Shown: piece after piece, positions 6,952 through 15,080 of the stretch
How the letters are laid out: the number at the start of each line of letters is the position of its first letter
Position numbering within the stretch: the first letter of the stretch is position 1
Source of the DNA: Aquisalinus sp.
GTDB lineage: Bacteria > Pseudomonadota > Alphaproteobacteria > Caulobacterales > Parvularculaceae
Reading direction: 5' to 3'
Assembly (NCBI GenBank): GCA_022763115.1
Contig: JALEGJ010000087.1
Location: forward strand, 1-35,916
Length of the DNA stretch: 35,916 bases
Position numbers and translations under genes: made by a program
Notes under the pieces: generated by a model
What the model was told of the DNA's origin: nothing
The model's database searches: none
What the model saw: only the letters and a program-made list of their open reading frames with translations

Positions 6952-7527
6952 TTAGTTAGCCAGATGCTTGAGAATGCGGGCTATGTCGCCAGGCAACATT
7001 GAATCTACCAGCGCATATTGAACATCGCCCCTTGCATCTACAAAATAGAACTGGCTTTGGTGGTCCATCGTGTAGCCGAGCGCTGAGTTCGGCATCGGGA
7101 CTCTCTTTGTGTAAAGCCGCATGGCTTTTGTTGAAGCAGTTATGTTTTCCTGAGTCCCGGTCAGCCCCAGTATCCGCTCGTCAAATGCCAGATGGGCCTT
7201 CAAAACTTTCCGGGTGTCGCGTTCCGGATCAATCGTGATGAAGAGGGCCTGGATCTTGTCATCATCACGCCCCATGGCTTCAAGGCTGGCCGACATCGTG
7301 CTGAGTGCGGCAGGGCATACATCCGGGCAGCTGGCAAAGCCGAAATAGATCAACATTGGTTTGCCCTCAAAACGCTCGTCCGTGGCTTTCTCGCCAAAAT
7401 GATCGACAAGATCGAAATCTGCCGCGAAGGCGTCAGATAACTGGATAACGCCCTGTTGGCGCAATGGGTCTTCGTTGCTGCATCCGAGCAGAAACAGGAT
7501 CAACAGGACACCGGTAAACTTTTTCAA
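6952..7527 (-). CDS. SCO1/SenC-family lipoprotein (copper-binding thioredoxin fold)
   Basis: A 191-residue protein with a lipoprotein signal peptide (KKFTGVLLILFLLGC, lipobox Cys16) and a SCO1/SenC domain. The CuA-insertion motif SCPDVCP gives Cys67 and Cys71, and DHQSQFYFVD supplies the third copper ligand His156. FITIDPERDT is also typical. Sco proteins deliver or keep reduced the copper of cytochrome c oxidase on the periplasmic side; some act as thiol-disulfide reductases. No oxidase gene is nearby. The start is a TTG at 7527: it directly precedes a compact signal peptide and has GGAG (7536-7539) 8 nt upstream. Upstream ATG codons in frame (for example at 7578) would put an unlikely hydrophilic tail before the signal peptide. 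Confidence 0.88.
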   Translation of the reverse strand: MKKFTGVLLILFLLGCSNEDPLRQQGVIQLSDAFAADFDLVDHFGEKATDERFEGKPMLIYFGFASCPDVCPAALSTMSASLEAMGRDDDKIQALFITIDPERDTRKVLKAHLAFDERILGLTGTQENITASTKAMRLYTKRVPMPNSALGYTMDHQSQFYFVDARGDVQYALVDSMLPGDIARILKHLAN

Positions 7528-7595
7528 CTTTCTATCTCCATATTGTACGCAGTACTGTTGCGGCATATTTGGCGGCATCAGACGCTGGCTCACGT

Positions 7596-7615
7596 CACCC
7601 CTCATACAGGGGGTG
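7596..7615. promoter_or_regulatory. 20-nt dyad resembling a lux box
   Basis: The arms CACCCC (7596-7601) and GGGGTG (7610-7615) flank an 8-nt centre. The whole is 20 nt, the size of sites bound by LuxR-type dimers. It sits 65 nt before the luxR-type gene at 7681 and 68 nt from the Sco-gene start. A GTCACC hexamer (7594-7599) recurs at 7615-7620. Binding by the neighbouring regulator is inferred from size and place. Confidence 0.35.
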
Positions 7616-7680
7616 TCACCAGCTCTGTAAACTACATAAAAGAAAACATTCGTGTTTCCAGAGGGAGAGGGGAAGCGCCT

Positions 7681-8472
7681 ATGGCAAAAGGTGATAATCT
7701 GGATATGTCGCGCCATTCGGTATCTGTTTTGGAACCTCTTGATGCGCTTGAAATCGCCATGGCTGCCAGTTCTATCGACAAGGCCTGGGAAGAGATTCAG
7801 CCAAGACTTGCATCTGCGGGCTTTGAAAATTGCGCACTTGCGGTGGCACGGCGTAGCATTGAAGCACCTGTCGGACATCCCGATACTCGCTTCTGGGGAA
7901 CATTTGTGTCAGATCGCTTCCTGATCGAAATGGCGGCAAATCCTGATGTCCAGCGACTCTCACCACCGTTGCAGATGCTGCGCCGCTCGGCGCGCCCCAT
8001 CGCCTTGTTTGGCGACGAGGTGCGCGTGAAGGAGTCTGATGAGAATGGCCGGACTTATAACAAGATGATGAAGGAATACGGCATCGTTGGTCGGGCGATC
8101 GCGCCGTTTCATGCACCTGCTGCTGATTGCATGATGGCAGTGGGCTGGTGGGATTTCAATGATGCCGTCCGGGCACAGGCGCACTGGGAAGAAGCTGGTG
8201 GTGCCTTCTGCCTAGCCGCAACTTACTTCTGTCAGGGTATTCTTGATGCTTTTAATCCGTTGGAGCACCCTGTTGAAAAGCTGTCGGTGCGCGAAAAAGA
8301 ATGCCTGCTGTGGGCAGCTTTGGGGAGACGGACCGGGGAGATTGCAGATCTGCTTGGCCTCGCTGACACGACCGTGAACGAATATCTTAACCGCGCCATG
8401 AAAAAGCTCGGAGCCAAAACGCGGTCCGAGGCGTGCACCCGTGCCGTCATCAGTGGCATACTCAAGCCCTGA
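7681..8472 (+). CDS. LuxR-family transcriptional regulator without partner synthase
   Basis: A 263-residue regulator. The C-terminal HTH_LuxR domain (about residues 198-260) is clear: LSVREKECLLWAALGRRTGEIADLLGL, then the recognition-helix region TTVNEYLNRAMKKLGAKTRSEA. The N-terminal part (about 20-180) has the size and layout of an autoinducer-binding domain. By eye I cannot place the usual Trp-Tyr-Asp-Trp ligand residues: the stretch normally reading DPV is PDVQRLSPPLQML. The ligand, if any, may therefore be unusual. No luxI-type synthase gene is in the window, so it is a solo regulator. The start at 7681 is preceded by GAGGGAGAGGGGAAG. A lux-box-like dyad lies upstream and a terminator follows at 8494. 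Confidence 0.83.
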   Translation: MAKGDNLDMSRHSVSVLEPLDALEIAMAASSIDKAWEEIQPRLASAGFENCALAVARRSIEAPVGHPDTRFWGTFVSDRFLIEMAANPDVQRLSPPLQMLRRSARPIALFGDEVRVKESDENGRTYNKMMKEYGIVGRAIAPFHAPAADCMMAVGWWDFNDAVRAQAHWEEAGGAFCLAATYFCQGILDAFNPLEHPVEKLSVREKECLLWAALGRRTGEIADLLGLADTTVNEYLNRAMKKLGAKTRSEACTRAVISGILKP

Positions 8473-8493
8473 AAATCGGGCCCTTAAAAATCA

Positions 8494-8516
8494 GGACGTG
8501 AAGCGTCCCCGTTTTT
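8494..8516 (+). terminator. Intrinsic terminator of the luxR-type gene
   Basis: GGACG (8494-8498) pairs with CGTCC (8504-8508) around a TGAAG loop. It is followed by CCG and five T residues, 21 nt after the stop codon. The stem is short but GC-rich and the T-run is well placed. Confidence 0.6.
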
Positions 8517-8536
8517 GTGACATTTGAAGTGTCAGG

Positions 8537-8629
8537 AATACGAAAGTATTCATGTGGCGGTGTCCGAAGGAAGCTCATATCGGGGGAGAGAGTGAACTTC
8601 TTGTCGCTGAAAGCGCCAGACACCGCCAC
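8537..8629. other. Structured intergenic element, possible small RNA
   Basis: The 203 nt between the luxR terminator and the end of mmcB hold no convincing gene but clear secondary structure. There is a stem AATAC/GTATT (8537-8550) capped by a GAAA tetraloop, and an 11-bp inverted repeat, GTGGCGGTGTC (8554-8564) with its complement at 8619-8629, enclosing 54 nt that can fold further. It could be a small RNA, a 3' element of either convergent gene, or a remnant of a mobile element. No promoter was identified. Confidence 0.35.
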
Positions 8630-8719
8630 CTTTCACTTAAGTCCCATTCAAGGTTCGCGCAAGAGTGGTAAACGCAGCTCTTCAACCTGTGATGGGTAAT
8701 GCGACTTATTCACACCCGA

Positions 8720-9190
8720 TCAGATGCAGCTTTCAGTCCGGGCAAGTCGATGAGCCGCCTGTCGCGCAAATGACAGAGTCAGAGCCTTGCGCCTTGCCGG
8801 TTTCAGGGACATCTCCTCGGCTTGACGCATAATTGCAGCACCGAACTGGTCGGCCAGAATAAGGCCCTGATCTTCCGGCAGGATGTCTCTAGGAAATGCA
8901 GGATTGACGGCGAAAAAAAACATGTCGCAGAAGTTTGCGTAATCCGGCCATTTTGTATCTACCATGAAGTCTTCCCGACAGGATTTGACTTCAACGATCA
9001 GTAGATGCCCCTTCGAGTTTAAGCCGGCGATGTCGGCCCGCCGCGCGTTTGGCAAATGCAATTCTGTAAGCACCGCATAGCCCATGTCACCGAGCAAGCG
9101 CCTGGCTCCGCGTGTGACTTGCAAAGTTGCATCAGGGCGAAGGCTTTGAGAAGCCAGCGTGATATCTTCAACGATCAGATCGTTCTGCAT
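8720..9190 (-). CDS. mmcB: MmcB-family DNA repair nuclease
   Basis: A 156-residue protein of the alphaproteobacterial MmcB (DUF1052) family, described in Caulobacter as an SOS-regulated protein needed for mitomycin C resistance. A restriction-enzyme-like PD-(D/E)xK core is visible: Glu43 in LTELHL, Asp53 in RRADIAGLN, and Glu67-x-Lys69 in LLIVEVKSC. YANFCDMFFFAVNP and DQGLILAD complete the family pattern. The likely role is nucleolytic processing of crosslinked or damaged DNA. The start codon lies inside an exact LexA-type box (9182-9196) and there is no Shine-Dalgarno site. With the -35/-10 pair upstream, transcription would begin at or next to the ATG, so the mRNA may be leaderless. Confidence 0.9.
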   Translation of the reverse strand: MQNDLIVEDITLASQSLRPDATLQVTRGARRLLGDMGYAVLTELHLPNARRADIAGLNSKGHLLIVEVKSCREDFMVDTKWPDYANFCDMFFFAVNPAFPRDILPEDQGLILADQFGAAIMRQAEEMSLKPARRKALTLSFARQAAHRLARTESCI

Positions 9191-9196
9191 TTGTTC
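9182..9196. promoter_or_regulatory. LexA (SOS) box over the mmcB start codon
   Basis: An exact GTTC-N7-GTTC (plus-strand reading; GAAC-N7-GAAC in the mmcB direction) is the operator consensus of alphaproteobacterial LexA. It covers the mmcB ATG (9188-9190) and abuts the predicted -10 element, so bound LexA would block transcription initiation. Since mmcB belongs to the SOS regulon in Caulobacter, sequence and gene identity support each other. Confidence 0.75.
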
Positions 9197-9225
9197 AATG
9201 CAGCATCAAATTGATATTTGGTCAA
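9197..9225 (-). promoter_or_regulatory. Candidate promoter of mmcB
   Basis: On the minus strand TTGACC (9220-9225) and TGCATT (9197-9202) are separated by 17 nt. The predicted start point falls at or within a base or two of the mmcB ATG, which fits the missing Shine-Dalgarno site. The -35 is strong and the -10 is weak. Confidence 0.45.
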
Positions 9226-9252
9226 GCGACCGCCGCAAGAAATGAAGTAATA

Positions 9253-10183
<931 letters not shown>

Positions 10184-10191
<8 letters not shown>

Positions 10192-11269
10192 CAGGCAGGA
10201 CCAGATAGAAGCATTTCTGAAGCAGGCTGGCTGGCAGAATGCAAGCCGTGAGGCGCTGACGGCTGACGCATCCACCAGAACGTATCACAGACTTGGCCAT
10301 GGCGGTAAAAATGCCCTGTTGATGAATGCCCCACTGTCGGCAGAGCAGCCCTGTTGCCCGCCAGTGGCAACTCCGGAGGAGCGGCGTTCCCTTGGATACA
10401 ATGCAGAGGCGCGCCTCGCGGGTCCCAATCTGCATGCCTTTGTGGAGACAGCGCGACTGTTGCGTGAGGCAGGGCTGTCTGCCCCCGATATATATGCCTT
10501 TGATGCCGGTACAGGCCTTGCTCTGATTGAAGACCTGGGGGACGATCTGTATGCGCGCTATATAGCCTCACCAGACAAGGAGCGTGATCTTTATGCGATA
10601 GCCGTCGAAGCGTTGGCGCACCTGCATCAGTTCAAGGGCGCCTGGCCTGTCTCATCCGATTATACGTTTCAGGAGTATGACGATGTTGCCTTGTTGGCTG
10701 AGACGCGACTTCTAACGCAATGGTATTTGCCGTACCGGAGAGGTCTGGTCGTGACTGATCAGATGCTGCAGGATTACGACGGTATCTGGATGGAGCTACT
10801 GGAAAAGCTCACGTCACCAGCGGTTTTCGTCATGCGCGATTATCATGCAGAAAACCTTCTCTGGTTACCAGGCAGGGACGGCATCAGGCGCACTGGCGTC
10901 ATTGACTTTCAGGATGGCCTCATCGGTCAGCCTGCCTACGATCTTGTTTCCCTGCTGGAAGATGCGCGCCGGGATGTGCTGCTGGATCTCGTTCAGGAGA
11001 TGAGAGGGAGGTATGTCAGGTGCATGAAGGCTTCTGACAACAATTTCAGCCAGGCTGCTTTTGAGTCTGATTATTCGATACTGGCAGCGCAACGAAACGC
11101 CAAGATCCTGGGTATTTTTGCGCGGCTGGTAAAGCGGGATGGCAAACCGAAATATGACGGCCTGCTGCCGCGTGTCGAGCAACATTTCAGGCGGGATCTC
11201 GCCCGGCCAGGTCTGGAGCGTCTTCGGGATTGGGTGAAAAACAGCTTGCCGACACTGGAGATAGAATGA
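10184..11269 (+). CDS. amgK: Anomeric N-acetylmuramate/N-acetylglucosamine kinase
   Basis: A 361-residue member of the aminoglycoside phosphotransferase/choline kinase fold. The Brenner motif FVMRDYHAENLLWL gives catalytic Asp219 and metal-binding Asn224; IDFQDGLIGQPAYDLVSLL gives the second metal ligand Asp241 and the family tail. Next to a murU-like gene this is the expected context for AmgK, which phosphorylates MurNAc (and GlcNAc) at C1 so that MurU can make UDP-MurNAc, a recycling route that bypasses the fosfomycin-sensitive MurA step. The ATG at 10184 lies within the last codons of tsaE and is preceded by GGAGAGGGG. Aminoglycoside resistance is unlikely from context. Confidence 0.85.
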
Positions 11270-12012
11270 CCGTTCGTATAGAGACAGCCATGGTTCTGGC
11301 AGCAGGTCTAGGCAAGCGTATGAGGCCGCTAACGGACAATATGCCAAAGCCGATGGTGCCAGTTTGCGGAAAACCGTTGATTGATTACGCATTGGATCGT
11401 TTTGCTGGTGAAGGTGTGGGGAGCGCCATTGTCAATGTGCATTATTTCGCAGAGCAGATAGAGGCGCATCTGGCCGCGCGCACAGAACCATCAATCACGA
11501 TTTCAGATGAGCGTGGAGAGTTATTGGAAACTGGCGGCGCTCTGCTCAAGGTGCGCGAAAACTTAGCGGATGGCCCGTTTTTCTGTACAAATACGGACGC
11601 GATCCTGCTTGATGAGAGCACAGGTGCCTGTGCCCAGTTAAGAGATCAGTGGCAAGATGAGCGAATGGACGCACTGCTGCTGCTCTGCCCCAGAAATCGG
11701 GCGACGGGGTATGATGCCCGAGGTGACTTTGTGATGGACCCGTCTGGCAGGCTGGGCTGGCCGCAGAAACAATATGATGCCGGGCAAGGTAACCTATACG
11801 TTTTTACCGGCTTGCAGATTATCCACCCCAGATTGCTCGAAGAGGAACCTTTACGGCGCGTCTCCACTAAAGACTTCTGGGAAAAGGCTGTGGAAAAAGG
11901 CCGGTTGCATGGCGTGATCTATGATGGTTGGTGGATGCATGTAGGCGATCCGGATGGCCTGGCAGAAGCTGAAGCCTTATTGGAAAAATCAGAGGGTCAT
12001 GCGCTGATATGA
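11266..12012 (+). CDS. murU: N-acetylmuramate-1-phosphate uridylyltransferase
   Basis: A 248-residue nucleotidyltransferase with a Rossmann-like NTP-transferase fold. The signature LAAGLGKRMRPLT (11-23) and Lys28 in NMPKP bind the nucleotide; TNTDAILLD contains the metal-binding Asp; GWWMHVGDP near the C-terminus is the usual MurU/ManC-like end. Together with the preceding kinase it should convert MurNAc-1-phosphate and UTP to UDP-MurNAc. The start codon overlaps the amgK stop (ATGA), and its own stop overlaps addB in the same way. Without context it could be read as a mannose-1-phosphate guanylyltransferase-like protein, but the gene pair favours MurU. Confidence 0.87.
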   Translation: MTVRIETAMVLAAGLGKRMRPLTDNMPKPMVPVCGKPLIDYALDRFAGEGVGSAIVNVHYFAEQIEAHLAARTEPSITISDERGELLETGGALLKVRENLADGPFFCTNTDAILLDESTGACAQLRDQWQDERMDALLLLCPRNRATGYDARGDFVMDPSGRLGWPQKQYDAGQGNLYVFTGLQIIHPRLLEEEPLRRVSTKDFWEKAVEKGRLHGVIYDGWWMHVGDPDGLAEAEALLEKSEGHALI

Positions 12013-15000
12013 ACGTGCGGCAACATCCCTTTTCTGATCTTCAGTGTACAGACACGTTAAATCTTTTTACCATTCCGTCAGGTCAGCCTTTTCTGGGCAC
12101 TCTAGCAAGAGACCTGTTGCAGCGTTACGCACCTGATCCATCAGGATTATCAGATGTCACAATCTATTTGCCCACGCGCCGTGCTGTGCGCGGCCTTATG
12201 GATGCATTTTTAGCGGTATGTCCGCCTGATAATAAATCTGTCCTGTTGCCGTTAATTCGTACTCTTGGTGATCTTGATGAAGAAGCGGTGCCGCCTGCGC
12301 AAATGCTTGCGCTTGCAGATGGATTACCAAAGCCGCTATCAACAATAACGCGGCGATTGTCGTTAGCTCAATTTGTGATGAAGGCGGCGCAAAATGGCCA
12401 AGTTGCCCGCGCTGGCTGGGATATGGCACTTGCCAGCGCAGATGAATTGGCCGGATTGCTTGATTCGTTCTATGCGGAAGATATTGCCTTCGAGGCATTG
12501 CAAGATCTGGTACCGGCACAGCATGCGGTCCATTGGGACAAAACGCTTTCCTTTTTGAAGGTGGTGACACAGATCTGGCCAGAATATCTTGAAAAACAAG
12601 ATGCCGCTGATCCGGCAGCGTATCGCCGGGATTTAATCGAGACCTTTCGGTGCGCGATTGATCCCGTCGAGGGTGGGCAACCGCCAAAGCACCCGATCAT
12701 TATTGCTGGGTCTACCGGCTCAATGCCAGCGGTCGCGCGGTTGATGCGTACAGTTGCTGGTTTGCCGGACGGGTTTGTCATTCTGCCCGGCCTTGATCTG
12801 GAAACGGACGATCAGGCCTGGCAACAGATTGAAGACCCGCACCCTCAGGCTGGCTTAAAGCACCTTCTCGACCATCATTTCGGTAATGTTGCGCGGTCGG
12901 AAGTGCGGCTTTGGCCAGGTTGTGACGCGGCACCAACGGACCGCCAGAAGCTGCTGTCTCTGGTGTTGAGACCAGCCGAGGCAACGGCAGACTGGCTTGT
13001 GCAATTGGACAAGTTCACATCCGGTGCCAGTCTCGCTAAAGCCCTTGAGGGCGTGTCTCTGGTTGAGGCAGATACGTCATATGCAGAGGCCAAGGCTGTC
13101 GCCATGGCAATGCGGGAAACGCTGACGCACCCTGATCGCTCCGCACTGTTGGTGACACCGGACCGCGAACTGGCGCGGCGCGTGTCGCTTATTCTTGAGC
13201 GCTGGAATATTGCCGTTGATGATTCAGCCGGTGTGCCATTTGCCAACACACCGTGCGGTAACTTTTTACGACTCGTCATTGTCTGGCTGACAGATCCTTC
13301 GCATCCTGTCAGCCTTCTATCGGTATTGAAACACCCCCTTTGTCGGGCCGGTTTTAGTGCGCCAGATTGGCCCGGATTGGTCTCTGAGCTTGATTTTCGC
13401 CTTCGGGGTCTGCGCCCGGGGGTTGGCTTTGAGGGGCTTCGTGCCCGATGCGCAGGCGGCCCTGAATGGGATGCTCTTGATACGGCAGAAGATGAGCCGC
13501 AAGAGGGCCAAAGGACCACACAGCCTGTATCAGTTCAGGCGCAGGCATTGCTGGACAGGCTTGAAGAGATTGCCGGGCTTGTGCAGCAAGAAGATCAGTC
13601 TGTTGAGGCATTCCTTACCGCACACCTCCAGGCTGCTGGACAGCTAGCGGCAACAGAAGATGAGGACGGTCGGCAGCGCCTGTGGTCTGGAACGGATGGC
13701 GAAACGGGCGCTGCTTTCATGCGGTCACTGTATGAAAATACTGACCTCATGCCCGATCTTGATTTGGAGCAATATGCCGATGCCTTTCCGGCCATGATCG
13801 CAGGCGCGCCCGTTCGGGGAAAAGGGCGCGGGCATCCCAGGTTGCAAATTCTCGGGCCGCTCGAAGCACGATTGCAGCACGCTGACCTTGTGATACTCGG
13901 TGGGTTGAATGAGGGTACCTGGCCGGACGAAGCGCGGACGGACTCCTTCCTGTCGCGCCCGATGCGTGAGGCAATCGGTTTGCCCTCGCCTGAGCGCCGT
14001 ATCGGGCTTGCTGCCCATGATTTTGCGCAAGGGGCCGGGTCACCTTCGGTCCTGCTGACAAGAGCAAAGCAAAAAGGGCGGGCACCGACAAAACCATCGC
14101 GCTGGCTTGTACGTCTGAAAAACATCCTTACAGCAACAGATACGCTGAACTCTGTGGATCGCTCGGCGCAATACCGGGCCTGGGACAAGGCGCTGGACGC
14201 GAAAGGTGCGGCCCGGCTCTGCTCGTCGCCAAGGCCGTGTCCTCCCGCGGACTCGCGCCCGACTGTATTGCCAGTAACCAAGATAGAAAAATTGCTGCGT
14301 GACCCTTATCATATATATGCGCTTTACATACTAGGCCTTAAAAAGCTGGAGAGTTTTGATCTTGATCCGGATCGTGCCGTGCGCGGGCGTTTTTATCATA
14401 GCCTTTTTGCCCGATTTGCCGGTGACTACCCTGAAACCACACCCGATCACCCCGAGAGCATATTGGAAAACTACGCACAGGACCTTTTTGCCAAAGCCAA
14501 TGTAAGCGAAGAGGTGCAGGTGTATTGGCGAGCGCGGATGCAGGAGAGTTTTATCTGGTTTGCGGGCTTTCATGCTGACACACTGAAGCGTGGCAAGCCG
14601 ATCGTCATCGAAGGGAAGGGCACCTACAGTTTTACCGATGCCGGTCGTGACTATACGCTGACAGCGCGGGCTGATCGAATCGATCAGTATGGTGAGGGGG
14701 CCTTCATCTATGATTATAAAACCGGCAGAATACCCAGTGAAAAGCAGGACGCCAAATTCAGTCCGCAATTGCAACTCACTGGGCTGATTTTGCAAAATGG
14801 CGGCTTTGCAGAGGCCCCGGCAGATCGCATTGCAGGTTACGCCTTCCTGAAAGTTCTGGGCGGAAACAATGACAAAACGGAAGTCGTTGACGATCAAGCC
14901 AGAGAAAACATTCTGATGGCAGAGGAAAAGCTCCGCGACCTGTTGAGCCACTATAGCGATCCTTCAACGCCCTATCGTTCGCAACCACGCCCGTTCTATC

Positions 15001-15080
15001 GCGATGATTATGGCGATTATGACCATCTGGCCCGTCGCCCGGAATGGTCAGCTGAGGGTGATGAAGGGGGGGATGAGTGA
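12009..15080 (+). CDS. addB: Double-strand-break repair protein AddB
   Basis: A 1023-residue subunit of the AddAB helicase-nuclease that resects double-strand breaks for RecA, the functional counterpart of RecBCD. The N-terminal half is a degenerate UvrD-like helicase (IYLPTRRAVRGLMDAF, later GGLNEGTWP), and the length fits the alphaproteobacterial AddB type. The C-terminal PD-(D/E)xK nuclease is visible as LTARADRIDQYGEGAFIYDYKTG, with Asp902 and Lys904 in DYKTG and QLQLTGL after it. This domain is expected to cut the strand opposite to that cut by AddA. The start overlaps murU (ATGA) and the end overlaps addA (GTGA), so translation of the whole run is probably coupled. Confidence 0.93.
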   Translation: MNVRQHPFSDLQCTDTLNLFTIPSGQPFLGTLARDLLQRYAPDPSGLSDVTIYLPTRRAVRGLMDAFLAVCPPDNKSVLLPLIRTLGDLDEEAVPPAQMLALADGLPKPLSTITRRLSLAQFVMKAAQNGQVARAGWDMALASADELAGLLDSFYAEDIAFEALQDLVPAQHAVHWDKTLSFLKVVTQIWPEYLEKQDAADPAAYRRDLIETFRCAIDPVEGGQPPKHPIIIAGSTGSMPAVARLMRTVAGLPDGFVILPGLDLETDDQAWQQIEDPHPQAGLKHLLDHHFGNVARSEVRLWPGCDAAPTDRQKLLSLVLRPAEATADWLVQLDKFTSGASLAKALEGVSLVEADTSYAEAKAVAMAMRETLTHPDRSALLVTPDRELARRVSLILERWNIAVDDSAGVPFANTPCGNFLRLVIVWLTDPSHPVSLLSVLKHPLCRAGFSAPDWPGLVSELDFRLRGLRPGVGFEGLRARCAGGPEWDALDTAEDEPQEGQRTTQPVSVQAQALLDRLEEIAGLVQQEDQSVEAFLTAHLQAAGQLAATEDEDGRQRLWSGTDGETGAAFMRSLYENTDLMPDLDLEQYADAFPAMIAGAPVRGKGRGHPRLQILGPLEARLQHADLVILGGLNEGTWPDEARTDSFLSRPMREAIGLPSPERRIGLAAHDFAQGAGSPSVLLTRAKQKGRAPTKPSRWLVRLKNILTATDTLNSVDRSAQYRAWDKALDAKGAARLCSSPRPCPPADSRPTVLPVTKIEKLLRDPYHIYALYILGLKKLESFDLDPDRAVRGRFYHSLFARFAGDYPETTPDHPESILENYAQDLFAKANVSEEVQVYWRARMQESFIWFAGFHADTLKRGKPIVIEGKGTYSFTDAGRDYTLTARADRIDQYGEGAFIYDYKTGRIPSEKQDAKFSPQLQLTGLILQNGGFAEAPADRIAGYAFLKVLGGNNDKTEVVDDQARENILMAEEKLRDLLSHYSDPSTPYRSQPRPFYRDDYGDYDHLARRPEWSAEGDEGGDE

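Noticed and set aside
8517..8699. 60-codon plus-strand frame after the luxR terminator
   Set aside because: There is no good ribosome site and it overlaps the inverted repeats. Composition looks non-coding.
13595..14281. 228-codon minus-strand open frame inside addB
   Set aside because: The long frame is a by-product of GC-rich codons in addB. Its product is Ser/Arg-rich and has no family motifs.
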